The position numbers and the translations under genes were made by a program. A DNA stretch of 64,000 nt from Xiphydria camelus (lineage: Eukaryota > Arthropoda > Insecta > Hymenoptera > Xiphydriidae): assembly GCA_963678675.1 (NCBI GenBank), contig OY783192.1, forward strand, positions 11,461,393-11,525,392, given 5' to 3'. Of this stretch, positions 1 to 10,927 are shown piece by piece. The notes beneath the pieces are model-generated. The model did not search any database, was not told the DNA's origin, and was given only the letters and a program-made list of their open reading frames with translations. The stretch's first letter is position 1. Each line of letters begins with the position of its first letter.

Positions 1-485
1 AATTATGATTCTTATGATTGTTATTGAGAAGTCGCGCGTACTTATTATCGCAACTTCTCTGAACTGCTGACTGAGTGGGTTCTATATAAATGAGGTCTGA
101 CTGATTGATTTATAGTTGTTATTGAATTAATTAACATATTTAAAATTTTGAGTTTGGAGAAAACACTTGCATGAACTTAATTTTTTCTACAACTTTACAG
201 TAATGCTGACTGGCCGTGTCCCACTGTCTCTTTTGCTGGCTGACTGTTTGTTTTGAGTTGTTTATTGCATAGACTAATTACAAATGAATTTGGAGCTAGT
301 AGAAAACAGTTGCACGAACCTAATTATTCTGACACCTTTGGTGGCGCGCGAACGCCAGGTGTCCCAAAACCAGACCGGCTGACTGTGCAGTGACGTTTTA
401 CAGCCCAATTGTAATTCACTAGAATTGTACCAGATAGGAGAAAACTCTTGCACATTTTGTACGCCAGCTCTTGGACTATTAGCAG
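1..485. other. no gene recognised
   Basis: AT-rich sequence with several short near-repeats of a phrase like 'gagaaaactcttgcac' (about 155, 300 and 440), suggesting degraded local duplication. The reading frames here are short and resemble nothing I know. Confidence 0.4.
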
Positions 486-764
486 AGTCGCGTGTAGATG
501 ACCGATACGGGAGGCGACGCGGGAGATATGGCTGACAGGATTGCGGGGTATCAAATGATGAAGTTGTTTTGTGAATTCTATAAAGAAAAAGTAATCTAAT
601 TTTCTTTCAGTTTAGTTACCACTACTTTACAATAATAACTTTTTACGAAAATTTATTTTTATACACCGAATTCACAAAATTTAATCTCATCATTCCATAC
701 CCCGCAATCCTGTCAGCCATATCTTCCGCATCGTCTCCTGTATCGGTCATCTACACGCGACTTT
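486..764. repeat. fold-back inverted repeat, ~93-bp arms
   Basis: The left arm (about 486-578) reads into 'gatgaccgatacgggaggcg' and 'tatggctgacaggattgcgg'. The right arm (about 668-764) is its reverse complement with a few mismatches. The ~90-bp centre is AT-rich. This looks like a MITE or fold-back element. I could not define a target duplication, and ORFs across it are mirror artefacts. Confidence 0.75.
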
Positions 765-1163
765 GCTAAACGTCCTCTTGAAAATTCCCCAGCGACAGAA
801 TCTGAGTCGGGGGGTCTAAGATAAGAAAAGTTAAAAATGTTAAAAATAATAAGGCACTAATTTTTTGTCAATACAAAGTACCCCTACTGAAGGCCAAAAT
901 AAAGATAAAGGTGAAGAACTGTTTCACTCAAGTCATGTATTCAATGTTGAAGAGATAAATAATCCCGAAACACAAAAAGTAACCATAACCCCAAAGATTG
1001 TAGCTCAGACCACAGTCTCAAAGGCTTATGACATTCATTTATCACGCTTCCATGCCCGATGAACGCTAGCAGTGGGGAATTTGTAAAATTTAATTTATCC
1101 ACTAGACGGTTTTTCATGATTCCCGGCACTTCGACAATTTTTAATGCAACACGTGATACGATG
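765..1163. other. possible exon fragment, unassigned
   Basis: The plus-strand stretch about 868-1062 is open and has a protein-like composition (acidic/polar, motif SSHVFNVEEINNPETQK). It has no ATG in context and no family I recognise. It may be the remnant of a TE or host exon next to the fold-back elements on both sides. Coding status is a guess. Confidence 0.2.
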
Positions 1164-1378
1164 TACACCCGGGGACACGGAATCTGTCGCTGGTGACTTT
1201 TTAAAATGTTATTTTTAAACCTACTAACCAATGATTAATAATCTTCATGCCTTCATTAATGAGAGTAGACGCCACCGTAGCTAATGAGGGCATGAGAATT
1301 AATTGTTCATTGGTTAGTACGTTTAAAAATAACATTTAGAAAAAGTCACCAATGACAGATTCCGTGTCCCCGGGTGTA
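1164..1378. repeat. hairpin element, ~88-bp arms
   Basis: 1164-1251 and 1289-1378 are inverted copies (outer edge TACACCCGGGGACACGGAAT). A 37-bp loop separates them. Related sequence ('gcgacagaatctgagtcggg') occurs near 791-810, so a partial second copy may be present. Likely a small non-autonomous element. Confidence 0.75.
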
Positions 1379-3048
1379 CGCATACTGATATTAATTATTT
1401 TTCCAAATAATTACTACTTCAATAATTGAAAATTTCTCCCATATGAACACTTGTCAATTTTTCTCCCAAAAATTCTAATTATTGCCATCAGGTGGCGTCG
1501 CTTATATTCTGAAATATAGGGTGTTGAAGATGTCAAAAAATCAATATTCTTGCACATAAAGCTCGAATGGTCGTTCTCAAAATTTTGGAGTTAACTCTTT
1601 GCCCTCTCGAGGCCTTTTTCGCACGTGCGAATCAGCAACTCGAGATGATTTCGCGAATATCGCGAAAATGTAATGTACACTGTGGAAAGATTGTATAGTA
1701 AACTTTGTGTTACTAAGTTTTCATCATACAAATGTATCCATTAAAATTACTATATACGATTAAAACAGTTATATTTACTACAGATTTGATTCCCTTTGCG
1801 CTGGAGGACATTTCGCGCGCGCGAACCAGCAACTCGAGGCAATTTTACCGATATTAGGAAAGCGTTTTCGCGCGGACGAACCTATTCCAAGCGAATGCTA
1901 AGCTGAGACTAACTACTCTGAATAAGAATGCAGGCCGAGCCTCGTAGTATAGGTACGAGTACACTTCGAGTGGACGCGTCATACCGCCCGACCGAGAAAT
2001 CTTATCGCCCGTCGGAAATAAACATATCGAGTTTATATAAACACGGGAGCCGTGCCGCCCTAGTGGACGAGAATGTTTCACACCTTTTCTATTTTCCTCA
2101 CCATGTCCATACCCTTCCAGTTAGAATCTTGAAATTACCTTCATTAGACAGAGAAAATTGCAATCTACAAAATGACACCAAGATCAGTTCCCCACGCCCA
2201 CTCAAACGCCCAGGGGTCGCAACCGAACATTTGTTACATTTTGAAGTCTCGTGCACTCCTACCTCAGAACACCGATTCCTTAAACATTTCCAATGTTAAA
2301 AAAAGATAGGGATACGATGATTTTTCGCTGTGCTACGGGCTTCCGAAGTTTGACAATTTTTAGAGTAAAATAAGTTGTTGCGATAATTTTGTTGCGTAGT
2401 GTATATGCACTTGACACATTAATGATTGCATACTATGAGACATGGCGAGGTAGAGAATCTTTTGAAAATCTCTAATTGATCAACAGCAATGACTCAAATT
2501 CAAAAATTTCGATATTTTACTTACCGTCTTGGAAATAAACAAATCCGTGTAACAACAACAAAATACGTGACTCAGCGTTCGGTTTTGGTGAAAAAGTTGG
2601 TACCTAAAAAGTACAGAACGTATGTGGCAGATGGCGCTAGAGACTGGTTTTTGACAGAATTACTCGCACTCGGCCAACTTACCCCGCGGCCAACTTCCCC
2701 CGTACTCCCCTACCTAATGATAATATCAGTTTCTCGATTTTAATCTTGAACAAGTTAAAAAAATTATTAAGTTATCATCATTTGTTCCTTTGTTTCTTAA
2801 TCAAAATAATTACCGTATATAGAAATGTATATTCGTACATATTTAAAAGACTACATTATTAACCCTCAACTGGTATGGTGAGTTAAGAGTAACGTAACTA
2901 GTATGGTCGGGTCATCTATGACCCAATCATAGAACAAAGAAATAAATAACAGTATTATCTTAGTTCATGAACTCTACTTTAGTTTGGGCCTTTGACAGTA
3001 AAGTAGCACAATCAGTTTTGGAAACGAATGTTTAAGGATGTATCACCT
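1379..3048. other. 1.7 kb without a recognisable gene
   Basis: AT-rich. Two open stretches (1928-2299 and 2489-2743, plus strand) lack known motifs. A phrase near 1612-1660 (Ctcgaggc...cgcgaatatc) recurs imperfectly at 1800-1870, pointing to an old duplication. No element boundaries were found. Confidence 0.4.
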
Positions 3049-3186
3049 CAGGGTGATTTTTTTAACTTGAGACAACTCAATATGTCGAAAAATACGCACG
3101 ACAAAATATCCTGAATAAATAGTGAATGTTTTGCCGAAGGGGACATAATTTGGTGCTAGCGTTAGCCACCCCCTACCCCTCCTTAA

Positions 3187-3883
3187 GGGGGTTAAGTACT
3201 CTAAAATTTCGAAAAAATCGATCAGAGCTGCAGTAACCAAAGAAGGGCCCCAGTATGGACCAGGAATTGATACTGACTGGTAAGTTCACATAAGTGGTCC
3301 TAAAGTGATAAATAAGGGCTGAATTTTAGAAAAAACCTCATTATCTCAAAACATACTTTTTAGAGTTTCCGTACATCATATCTCAAAAACCGTTCCATAA
3401 AATTTGATGAAACTTAGGATATCTTTTGTACTATCCATACCTTCAATGTGACATTAATTTTATGCCTAAATAAATATTAGAAAAAAAGTTAGCAGCTTTC
3501 AGTTGTCAAAAAATGGCTATTTTTGGAGAGTTTTACTTTAAAATGGCAAAAAAAAATTAAAAAAATTAAAATAAAAAAAATATTAGTGTCACATGGAAAC
3601 TACAAGTTCTTAAATTAATTTAGCTTTGGGGGCTTTGTTCCAGATTGCTTCCTGGCAGCTGTAGAGTGTACGGAAGGCAGAGGTGGATTTCCTGCAAGCA
3701 TTTTTTAACCGGCTAATATATAGGCTCGTATGGGGTCTAAAATTTTTTTGATATTTTCAAAATCTTTTTGAAAGTTCTATTAAACTACAGTATTAATTTC
3801 AATGTATGAAGTTTTCTTTAAATAGTCCCCAAAAATCCTCAAAAAAACCGGTATTTTTGGGTGCTTTAGAATACTTAACCCCC
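3187..3883. mobile_element. 697-bp non-autonomous element, TTAA target (piggyBac/Kolobok type)
   Basis: It begins GGGGGTTAAGTACTCTAAA and ends with the inverted copy (one mismatch). TTAA flanks it exactly at 3183-3186 and 3884-3887. It interrupts the left terminal repeat of the mariner-type element: the sequence on either side (…cccctcc / ttaagggtgag…) is contiguous in the intact right repeat at about 8040-8090. No transposase is encoded. The second TTAA element in this window (25428-26153) also starts with a G-run followed by TTA. Confidence 0.88.
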
Positions 3884-4058
3884 TTAAGGGTGAGAGGGGG
3901 GGGGGGGGGGTAACTTTGGAAAGTTAAATGGGACGACCCGATTTTTTTCACAGATTTCGATAGTACATAAAAAAATGAATAACTTTTATTTGAAACATTT
4001 TGTTGGATTCCCGCCCGTTGATGCTCTATTCGACAATGGCACATTACGCCGGTGCGTA

Positions 4059-4237
4059 CAGTAATATTCACTAATGCCTTCTTTCCGGCTTGAAGTTAGG
4101 GTTTCGAAAAGCGATAGATTTCTACAAAAATTGCACGACTGTCAGCTAAAACAGTTGACAATTCATACCATAGAAAGTCATCGCTCTTTCGGAAACCTAA
4201 CTTAAAGCCGGAAAGAAGGCATTAGTGAATGTTATTG
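4059..4237. mobile_element. 179-bp MITE, TA target duplication
   Basis: Terminal arms start CAGTAATATTCACTAATGCC and are matched in reverse complement at the right end (one mismatch in the first 20). TA dinucleotides flank it at 4057-4058 and 4238-4239. It sits in the 5' untranslated part of the mariner-type element. Small size, fold-back structure and TA target fit a mariner-derived MITE. Confidence 0.8.
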
Positions 4238-5229
4238 TACGACTTGTCCCAACTTTTTGAGCGCGACAAATTCTTTGCGTGATCCCTGCTAAAGGAGTTG
4301 TAACAGCAAGTGTAACGTTTTGTGCAATAGCTGCGTAATAATGGATTATTTACCGTTAGAGGAGAAAATAGAGATCATTTTAATTTATGGAGAGGCTGGA
4401 AGAAATGTAGCATGTGCGGTTGCACTTTATGCAGAATGTTTCCCGGAAAGGGTACGCTCACGTGCTACTATTTATCGTGTTGTACGCCAATTTACTACTG
4501 AGGGAAGTGTCAAGCCTAAAAAAAGAATTCGTACCGCTACTGTTACGCGTGGGAATAAGGAAATTAATGTATTAGCTGCCATAGCTTATAACCCAAAAAC
4601 AAGCATCAGGCAAATCGCCGAAGACTTAGATATGTACTTCTCCAGTGTTCGGACCATGCTGAAACGATACAAGTACCACCCCTACCATATCTCCTTGCAT
4701 CACGAACTGCATGGGGAGGACTTTCATAATCGAGTGGTATTTTGCAATTGAGCGCTTGCACAGCTGCAAAGGGATCCGCAGTTCTTCGATCGCGTATTGC
4801 TCTCCGATGAGTCCAGTTTTACAAACGATGCACAGTGGGACGAAATCCCGAAAAGCTGGCCAAAATTCGAAAACGTGTATTAATCGAGGTGAAATTGAGT
4901 ACTCGGAGGTTTTTGGGGTCGCTCATTACGAATTCAAAGTCCAAATTTCGAAAAACAATATGGCGGATCCAATATGGCGAAAGGGTGCCTCAAAAATTGA
5001 TCAAATCTGGGTGAAATTGAGTACTCGGGGGTTTTTGGGATCGCTGATTACGAATCCAAAGTCAGCTTATTACTCATGAACTTTTCAATTTCCTGATATG
5101 CTATAGTTATATTATCCGTTAAATGACTTTTTAATATATGAAAAATCTTTTTTTTAGATAAACCGATTGTCTCAGCACCATCACCAGTGTCCTCAGATTC
5201 TGAAATGAGAAAATATAATAAAGTTCGGG

Positions 5230-6135
5230 CACCGTACGATCAATGCTCGATCTTTGCGGGGTCGTAAATCCCGAAAACACTTGTTCGTGACACGTCTGCC
5301 TACCAAACATACTGCAAGGTGGATTTTTATATCTTAGCTTTTGATTGGATGTGTGATGAGGTGGATTTAAAGCGATCAGTTAGTTCGAATGATTTGGCAC
5401 AGCACTCACTATATTACTAATAATATATTCGAATGAAAGAGATACGATAATTTGATGATTAACCGTGGTTTACAATTGGTTGGTCCGAATGCACTGTATA
5501 TGATACACTATACTGGCGAACCTCAGGTGGCAAGTTAACTAATTAGTCACTTGAGTGAAACGGATGTGCACTTAAGTAAAGCGAACAGCAATGCGCTGGA
5601 TACACTATGCTGGACGATGCACTGTTCACTTGATTACACACATTGAATGATGTGCATTCGGTTGCGGTTTATATATCTTATCGCTATATAATAGATAGTG
5701 GGGATAGCATGGGTGATGCAGTACGCCCAGACTGGATAAATAAGAATAACGGTATAATTAACGGGGGTTGATGCGATGTATCCTAATTAGCTAGGAAAAA
5801 CACATTAGAATAATAGATGACGTCGGGTAGTTTCCGCGTCCCGGATCGGTCACTTATTGAATTCTGACTTAATCCATAATCTGACTTCACGCATAGGGCG
5901 GCATTTATGAGTGATCGCTGCTGTTGTTTTTTCCGATTCATATGGTAATTAGCCTTCCGAGAAGGATGTGGGATTATAAGTACACTTGCAGCCTTTGTTC
6001 GTCGAGCCGTACCGCATTGCTATTATGCCCGATGACGAGTTTGATGCTAAATTAAAAAGATATTTTAGATCACGATGATACTCAACGGTAGGAAGTGGGG
6101 TGTGCAGAATTATCGTAATGGATGTTTCATAGTGA
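5230..6135 (-). repeat. Harbinger-derived block inside the Transib-type element
   Basis: In reverse complement this stretch matches the 5' half of the Harbinger element at 45045-45540. Shared landmarks include 'agatatataaaccgcaacc' with 'gtgtaatcaagtgaacagtg' (promoter-proximal) and 'ctcgtcatcgggca' (distal). The block is longer here, so the two copies are related but diverged. The Transib-type element apparently picked up, or was invaded by, a Harbinger relative and lost the transposase part. Confidence 0.75.
5989..6078 (+). CDS. conserved 29-codon tail shared with the Harbinger element (function unknown)
   Basis: A short open frame after a possible splice acceptor (tacacttgcag) ends …KLKRYFRSR-stop at 6076-6078. 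The equivalent stretch in the Harbinger element (45184 down to 45095) ends …KLERYFRSR-stop at the same place. Several differences between the copies are synonymous (Pro, Tyr, Arg and Ser codons), which suggests past protein-level constraint. It could be the last exon of an extra Harbinger gene or a captured host exon. No function can be named. Confidence 0.35.
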   Translation, partial: QPLFVEPYRIAIMPDDEFDAKLKRYFRSR

Positions 6136-6314
6136 AAGCATGTAGCTTTCGCAAATTACCTTGCAAATTATTTAGATCGTTACTACCAGAAGCAGTCCGA
6201 ATATTAAAGACACCCAGTGTTGAACTAATTGTAAGTAAGGAAACCTGTAGTGATGATACGGCCGAATCAAGTGATTGCGCAGCTAACTATTCTTCCTCTG
6301 ATGAAGGGTACTAA
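6075..6314 (+). other. 79-codon ORF, unrecognised
   Basis: Open from ATG 6075 to a stop at 6312-6314, ending in a Ser/Asp-rich tail (SSDCAANYSSSDEGY). Its first 60 bases belong to the Harbinger-like block; the rest has no counterpart in the 45-kb copy. It overlaps the end of the conserved small frame above in another frame. Coding is uncertain. Confidence 0.25.
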
Positions 6315-8212
6315 ACACGTACTTAATTAACTGATTGTATTTTTGAATTTGGTTTTGACATGGGATTTGTAATCAGCGACTCCAACAATCCCCGAGTACT
6401 CAATTTCACCCAGATTCGATCAATTTTTAAGGAATCCTTCCGCCATATTGGATCCGCCATATTGTTTTTCCAAATTTTAACTTTGGATTCGTTATCAGCG
6501 ATCCCGAAAACCCCCGGGTACTTAATTTCACCTAGATTCACGTTTTGTGATTATTATTAATATTGTTGTTGTTATTACTATTATTTTGTGCATCTGTAAT
6601 AACAATGTGAGGACGACTCTGTGTAGATGTTCTAAGCCGTATAACTTTTATGTAATCTAGTTCTTCATATTTCATGTTTTTACTATTCAAAGTGCAGAAA
6701 CATACGCTTGTTTTACAAAAACTTGCAAAAATTGCAGGTGCGCAAATATGCGCAGCGTTTTTTTGTTGTTTTCGTTAGATAAGAGTTCAATCTATGATCT
6801 GCAAAAAGAATTATAGTCGAACTATGCCGAATTTATAAACTTTTCTCTATGTGATTACAATTTTCCAGTGTAATTTCACGTGCATTTTCCTAAAAAGAAT
6901 TTGCTTATTGTTATTACATTAATTATTAATATGCGTTCTATTATACGTCATAATAATCTACTTACTTTCAACTCTCGAATCCATTTTGTAGATTTGAAAT
7001 CGATCGAGTTTTAGAATGTTTGCGACCACTATAAGTAGGACGTGGTTGAATCGACTTCGAGCCAGCGCGTCTTTCAACGATAAAGGTCGATTTAGAAGTG
7101 ATATACACTACTAGGTAGAAGATACTGTGCACCCTCTCTTTCAGAATTCGATCCTCTGACTATCTGTGTCACTGACCAACCACTCAAAAACCCCGAAATA
7201 AAATCTTAATTTTTCGAGTTTTGGCCAGCTTTTCGGGATTTCGTCCCACTGTGCGATGGTGCCGTCAATCGCCATAACATGCATTACTGCAGTGTCGAAA
7301 ACCCGCACTGGATACGTGAAGTCGAGCATCAGCTTCCCTGGTCTCTAAACGTTTGATGCGGAATCAGGCGACAAACTAATCGGCCCCATATTTATTGGAG
7401 GAACATTAAATGGATTAAGATACCGCCGGTTATTGGAAGAGGAGCTGCCTGTTATGCTGGAAGAAGTACCCCTCGCGTTGCGGCAGAACATGTGGTTTCA
7501 ACACGATGGATGTCCGGCCCATTATTCAGCAATAGCCCGTGAAGAATTAGATCGCGTTTATCCTAATATACCTAAAATCCAGAGTGTACGAACAAGTCCC
7601 AACTGATCGCGACGATATGATGGAACGCATAAGAAATGCTTGTGCAGCTATAACACCAAACATGCTTTTGAGCTGTGTAGCCGAGTTCCATCGACGACTT
7701 AATAAATGCATTGAAGTGGAAGAGCATCACTTTGAACACTTGCTGTAAAACCAATGGATTTGTAATCTTTATTTAAGTATTCAGCTACCAAATAAAATCA
7801 TTTTGATTAATAATCCATTACTCTTTTGACTTTTGGTAAGGACATCGCTTTGACTAGTAGCCAAATCAGACCGTGTTCAAAATTGTGAGTATGCAACGAG
7901 ATCCTGCCAACCGGTTGAATAATTTTGAATAATTAATTACAGCGTCATCTGTTGATATTTAAAAAAAGTATCAAATAAAAGTTACTCATTTTTTCATATA
8001 CTATCGAAATCTGTGAAAAAAATCGGGTCGTCCCATTTAACTTTCCAAATTTACCCCCCCCCCTTTCACCCTTAAGGAGGGGTAGGGGGTGGCTAGCGCT
8101 AGCACCAAATGATGTCCCCTTCGGCAACATTCACTTTTTATTTAGGATATTTTTTCGTGCAATACGTATTTTTCGACATATTGAGTTGTCTCAAGTTAAA
8201 AAAATCACCCTG

Positions 8213-8663
8213 TATAGTCTGAGCTAGAAGTTTGTTGAATCAGAATATGTCGATTTCGATTGGATTTGCGTGAAAACATGACAGAAGCGTCTTAAATGAT
8301 ATAATGAAAATGTCATTATATCTGTCGAATGCTTTTTTACTATTTTTAAAGTGTATTTAAGCTAATTTGACAATATTTCATTTCTTGAGAAAAACTTTTA
8401 TATCTAACTGTACAAATAGATGCAACTATAAAAAATAAAAATTTAGAAATAGTATATTCATACTAGGCTCTTCGCGTCATGGTAAGAATGAAACACTATG
8501 TAATTAACATTTATTTATATAATTAAAAAGAGAAAGTGATAAGTAATCACTTTTTAATCAAATTGATAAGCTGCGCCCAATGAATGCGCGAAATGTGGCA
8601 ACAACGCTAAGTTTGTATTTACGTGCCTCACAGTTGCCAGCCCTGGGCCCCCTTTCTCGAGTC
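8213..8663. other. no gene recognised
   Basis: AT-rich spacer between the mariner-type element and the next hairpin. I see no repeat boundary or protein motif. Confidence 0.4.
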
Positions 8664-8783
8664 ACTCGCAAAGTTACGTATACGCATCTTATAAGAATAG
8701 ACCAATCAGGACCCCCACCATAACGGAATACTTGATCCTGATTGGTCTATTCGCTAAGATGCGTATACGTAACTTTGCGAGAG
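8664..8783. repeat. hairpin repeat with a related partial copy near 22.9 kb
   Basis: Arms about 8664-8718 and 8739-8783 are inverted ('actcgcaaagttacgtatac' / its complement), followed inward by 'gaccaatcagga' / 'tcctgattggtc'. The outer left sequence 'ctttctcgagtcactcgcaa' recurs at 22864-22883, so this is a repeat family, probably a MITE. Confidence 0.7.
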
Positions 8784-8787
8784 TAGA

Positions 8788-10044
8788 CACTTTTAGCAAA
8801 CCCTAAAATTTTCTCTGTATCCCTATCCATATCCGTAAACTTATCGACTTACGCTGGCCGCAAAATGACCGTTTAAGCAAGCATCGATCTACCCATACGT
8901 ATACGAAACCGAAAACAATAACCTCAAAAAAACTGTCAAAGAACTTAGTTATTGGATGGTGTTCTTATTTTTTATTGATAAATATTTATTTAAGTAAGAA
9001 CAAGAAATCTTGTTTTTATTCATTTAAATTAGACTGTCTAATAACTGCAAGGTGTCCAATAGATAGATATAGATAGGTAGATAGTTTATTTCGGCCCACT
9101 GGCCTAGAAAAGGACTTGGCAGGTAACAAACATATTCCCTACAGTGTGTTCCTCCTATACCAGCATTCCACAATTCTTTCCATGCATACTTCTCTTTACG
9201 TAAACCGTTATCATTCCTTTGTATCATGCATTTTGTGCGCGTTTTCTCTTTCTCCTTCTCTTTCTTCCTCTGATCTATCGTTCTTAGCCACCATACCTTC
9301 TTGCTTGACGCCCCCTCACCTAAGATTTCCGCTCTCGTTAACTCCGTTCTCTCAAGGTGTCGAATAACTGGATGGTTTACCATAATTATTGTACATAATT
9401 ATGGACGATATACTTCACCCCATCCTAATTGATGAGGCTGATGAAGATGACGACGATTGGGACGATCTAGTGATGAGGCATATTTTACACGATGGGGACC
9501 TCCTGGGTAACCGGGCAGCTCTCTATGGAAATTTTGATCTTGCCTTTTATAACGATAGCCTCAGCCTTGCCATGTTTAGGTTTAGAAGAAGGGATATACC
9601 GAGACTAGCCAGGGCTCTACAAATTCCTGACCCGATTGTTGTAAATCGAGTTTCCTTAACAGGTATATACAGTCCTATTGATCCATTTCTTAGGAGGGTT
9701 TTAGTAAGGTAGTAGTAGAAGCCTCTACAATTACGTTTAACCCGAAATTGAAGAGCGGCATCGAGGCGCCTTGTGCCTGCCTAATATAACGCCCGCCTCG
9801 CCCGATGGCGGAAATTAAGAGAGGATAAACTAATATTTGAATCTTACCGCTATAAAATCTAGTAACTCTCGAAAGTTACCGAGTCTAGTTGCATATGCGG
9901 CAGGATACGTGTTCGGATAGGGATACGACGGTAGGCCCGTAACGATACGGGCAACGTAATGCATCGAGACCACCATATCTATTCTGCGCATGCGCAGACA
10001 GATGCGTATACGGATACGTTTAAAATTTAGGACGTGCTAAAAGT
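8788..10044. mobile_element. probable 1.26-kb degenerate element with short inverted ends
   Basis: The ends ACTTTTAGCAAACCCTAAAATTT (8788…) and AAAATTTAGGACGTGCTAAAAGT (…10044) are imperfect inverted repeats. Inner phrases 'ccctatccatatccg' and 'cggatagggatacg' also mirror each other. The interior contains a Harbinger-like ORF fragment (9401-9712) and AGAT/TAG-rich sequence near 9060-9085. I could not find a clean target duplication, so the boundaries are tentative. Confidence 0.45.
9401..9712 (+). pseudogene. N-terminal fragment of a Harbinger-like (DDE_Tnp_4) transposase
   Basis: From ATG 9401 the frame reads an acidic leader (DEADEDDDDWDD) and then MFRFRRRDIPRLARALQIPD. The '(F)RF(R)R.DI..L..AL.IP' phrase is the N-terminal region seen in many animal PIF/Harbinger transposases, just before the DDE domain. 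The frame stops at 9712 without any DDE motif, so this is a truncated relic, about 100 of the usual 350-400 residues. The family call rests on one motif. It is not close to the intact Harbinger transposase at 45.6 kb. Confidence 0.5.
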
Positions 10045-10766
10045 ATCTAGTGTCTCGAGAAAGGCCCACCCTGCAGCGTCCACATTTGAACCAAAATGTC
10101 TTTAAAAATGTCGAGATATCGATGGAAAGGAAAACTCGTGACAAGAAAAGTGTACGAAAGCCGGATTGCGCTGTCACAAAGATCGAAGAAGAAAAGAAAA
10201 CTGGAAAACCCGCCAATGGTGCACAATGAAAGAGAAGAAAACATCGAAAATGACGCGACTCCGATGCGTCCATGACCTTAAATTCACCCTCGGCTAGGTA
10301 TTCTTACGCCCCTGTTATAAGAATTTTTTCTCGGGGTTTCTTGAATAGTACCTCCTGCACTGCACTACATGCAAGCGTTGTTGCCACGTTTAACGTGCTT
10401 TTCTATCAAAATTGAAATTTTTATGGAATAACTCAAAAATGGAATAGGCGAAGTTCATGAAATTTGGCATGAACATTAACCCCTAACGTCTTAGTAAACG
10501 GGACAAATTGCAAGAATTTTTCTTAATTATTTCGTGTTAATTCACAGTTTAATATCCGTCGATTTAATGTTTCTCCATATGAACCCGTGTAAAATTAGTG
10601 AAATTTCATTGCTGCATAACTTTTTAACTAGACAGACAATCGACTTCAAATTTTGCAGGTTAACTTGTTTTAATCATATACACTGCCTGTGCAAATTTCA
10701 TAAAGTTCTGTTAGGATTCGATATATAGGTGATACATCCTTAAAGGACTTGCGCCTAAATGCACTA
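10045..10766. other. no gene recognised
   Basis: AT-rich sequence. The phrase 'aggtgatacatcctta' at 10728-10743 is the complement of the left flank of the mariner-type element at about 3033-3048, so it may be the end of an unrecognised repeat. No coding motifs. Confidence 0.35.
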
Positions 10767-10927
10767 CTATCTGTCCCTTTCAATACACGCCAGCGTAGCG
10801 GGTTGCATATCGGTTGACGCCTCCGATCCGCTGCAGGGGCCATGCGCCTGTGGCGCCTGTGTCTGGCGCAAGGCGGATAACCGATATGCAACCCGCCACG
10901 CTGGCGTGTATTGAAAGGGACAGATAG
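10767..10927. mobile_element. 161-bp palindromic MITE, TA target
   Basis: It begins CTATCTGTCCCTTTCAATAC and ends with the exact inverse. TA flanks it at 10765-10766 and 10928-10929. Arms of about 57 bp enclose a GC-rich loop. The fold-back shape and TA duplication fit a mariner-derived MITE. Overlapping ORFs on both strands are products of the palindrome. Confidence 0.85.

Larger units (their letters stand above)
4831..7253. mobile_element. non-autonomous Transib-type element, TSD CGATG
   Basis: It starts CACAGTGGGACGAAATCCCG and ends with the exact inverse. CGATG flanks it at 4826-4830 and 7254-7258. The 5-bp CG-rich duplication and the CACAGTG heptamer end are the hallmarks of Transib, the DNA transposon family ancestral to RAG1. 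Subterminal phrases (GGGTCGCTGATTACGAATCC and 'atggcggatccaatatggcg') are arranged as inverted repeats, about 4880-5070 against 6355-6540. The interior has no transposase and carries a Harbinger-derived block (5230-6135). It inserted into the mariner-type transposase gene. Confidence 0.87.
4341..7748 (+). pseudogene. mariner-type transposase (DUF4817-like HTH plus DDE_3), interrupted
   Basis: Cut-and-paste transposase acting on the flanking inverted repeats. The N-terminal ~135 codons from ATG 4341 (MDYLPLEEKIEIILIYGEAG…) give a helix-turn-helix region of DUF4817 type. The frame then breaks near 4750. The next piece (…LLSDESSFTND, first catalytic Asp) runs up to the Transib-type insertion at 4831-7253. 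Reading resumes at 7254 with DGAVNRHNMHY and later WFQHDGCPAHYS (second catalytic Asp). Around 7563-7600 a deletion removes the block expected to hold the third acidic residue, and the tail ends HHFEHLL-stop at 7746-7748. The close relative at 63206-64000 keeps that block (RSPDITPLDFFLWGYLK). Removing the insert with one copy of CGATG rejoins the TND/DGA junction in frame. Not functional. Confidence 0.85.
3049..8212 (+). mobile_element. Tc1/mariner-type (IS630 group) element, multiply interrupted
   Basis: The ends are long inverted repeats. The left, from 3049 (CAGGGTGATTTTTTTAACTT), matches the right, about 7960-8212, in reverse complement; shared phrases include 'acaactcaatatgtcgaaaa' and 'gccaccccctacccctcctt'. 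The left repeat is itself split by the TTAA insertion at 3187-3883 and resumes up to about 4000. A transposase gene, also broken, lies between. Without the three later insertions the element would be roughly 1.9 kb, normal for a mariner-type element. The right flank is TA; the left flank is altered, so the TA duplication cannot be confirmed. Confidence 0.8.

Noticed and set aside
5230..6135. Independent promoter region of a host gene
   Set aside because: It is colinear with the Harbinger element's 5' region in reverse, so transposon origin is simpler.
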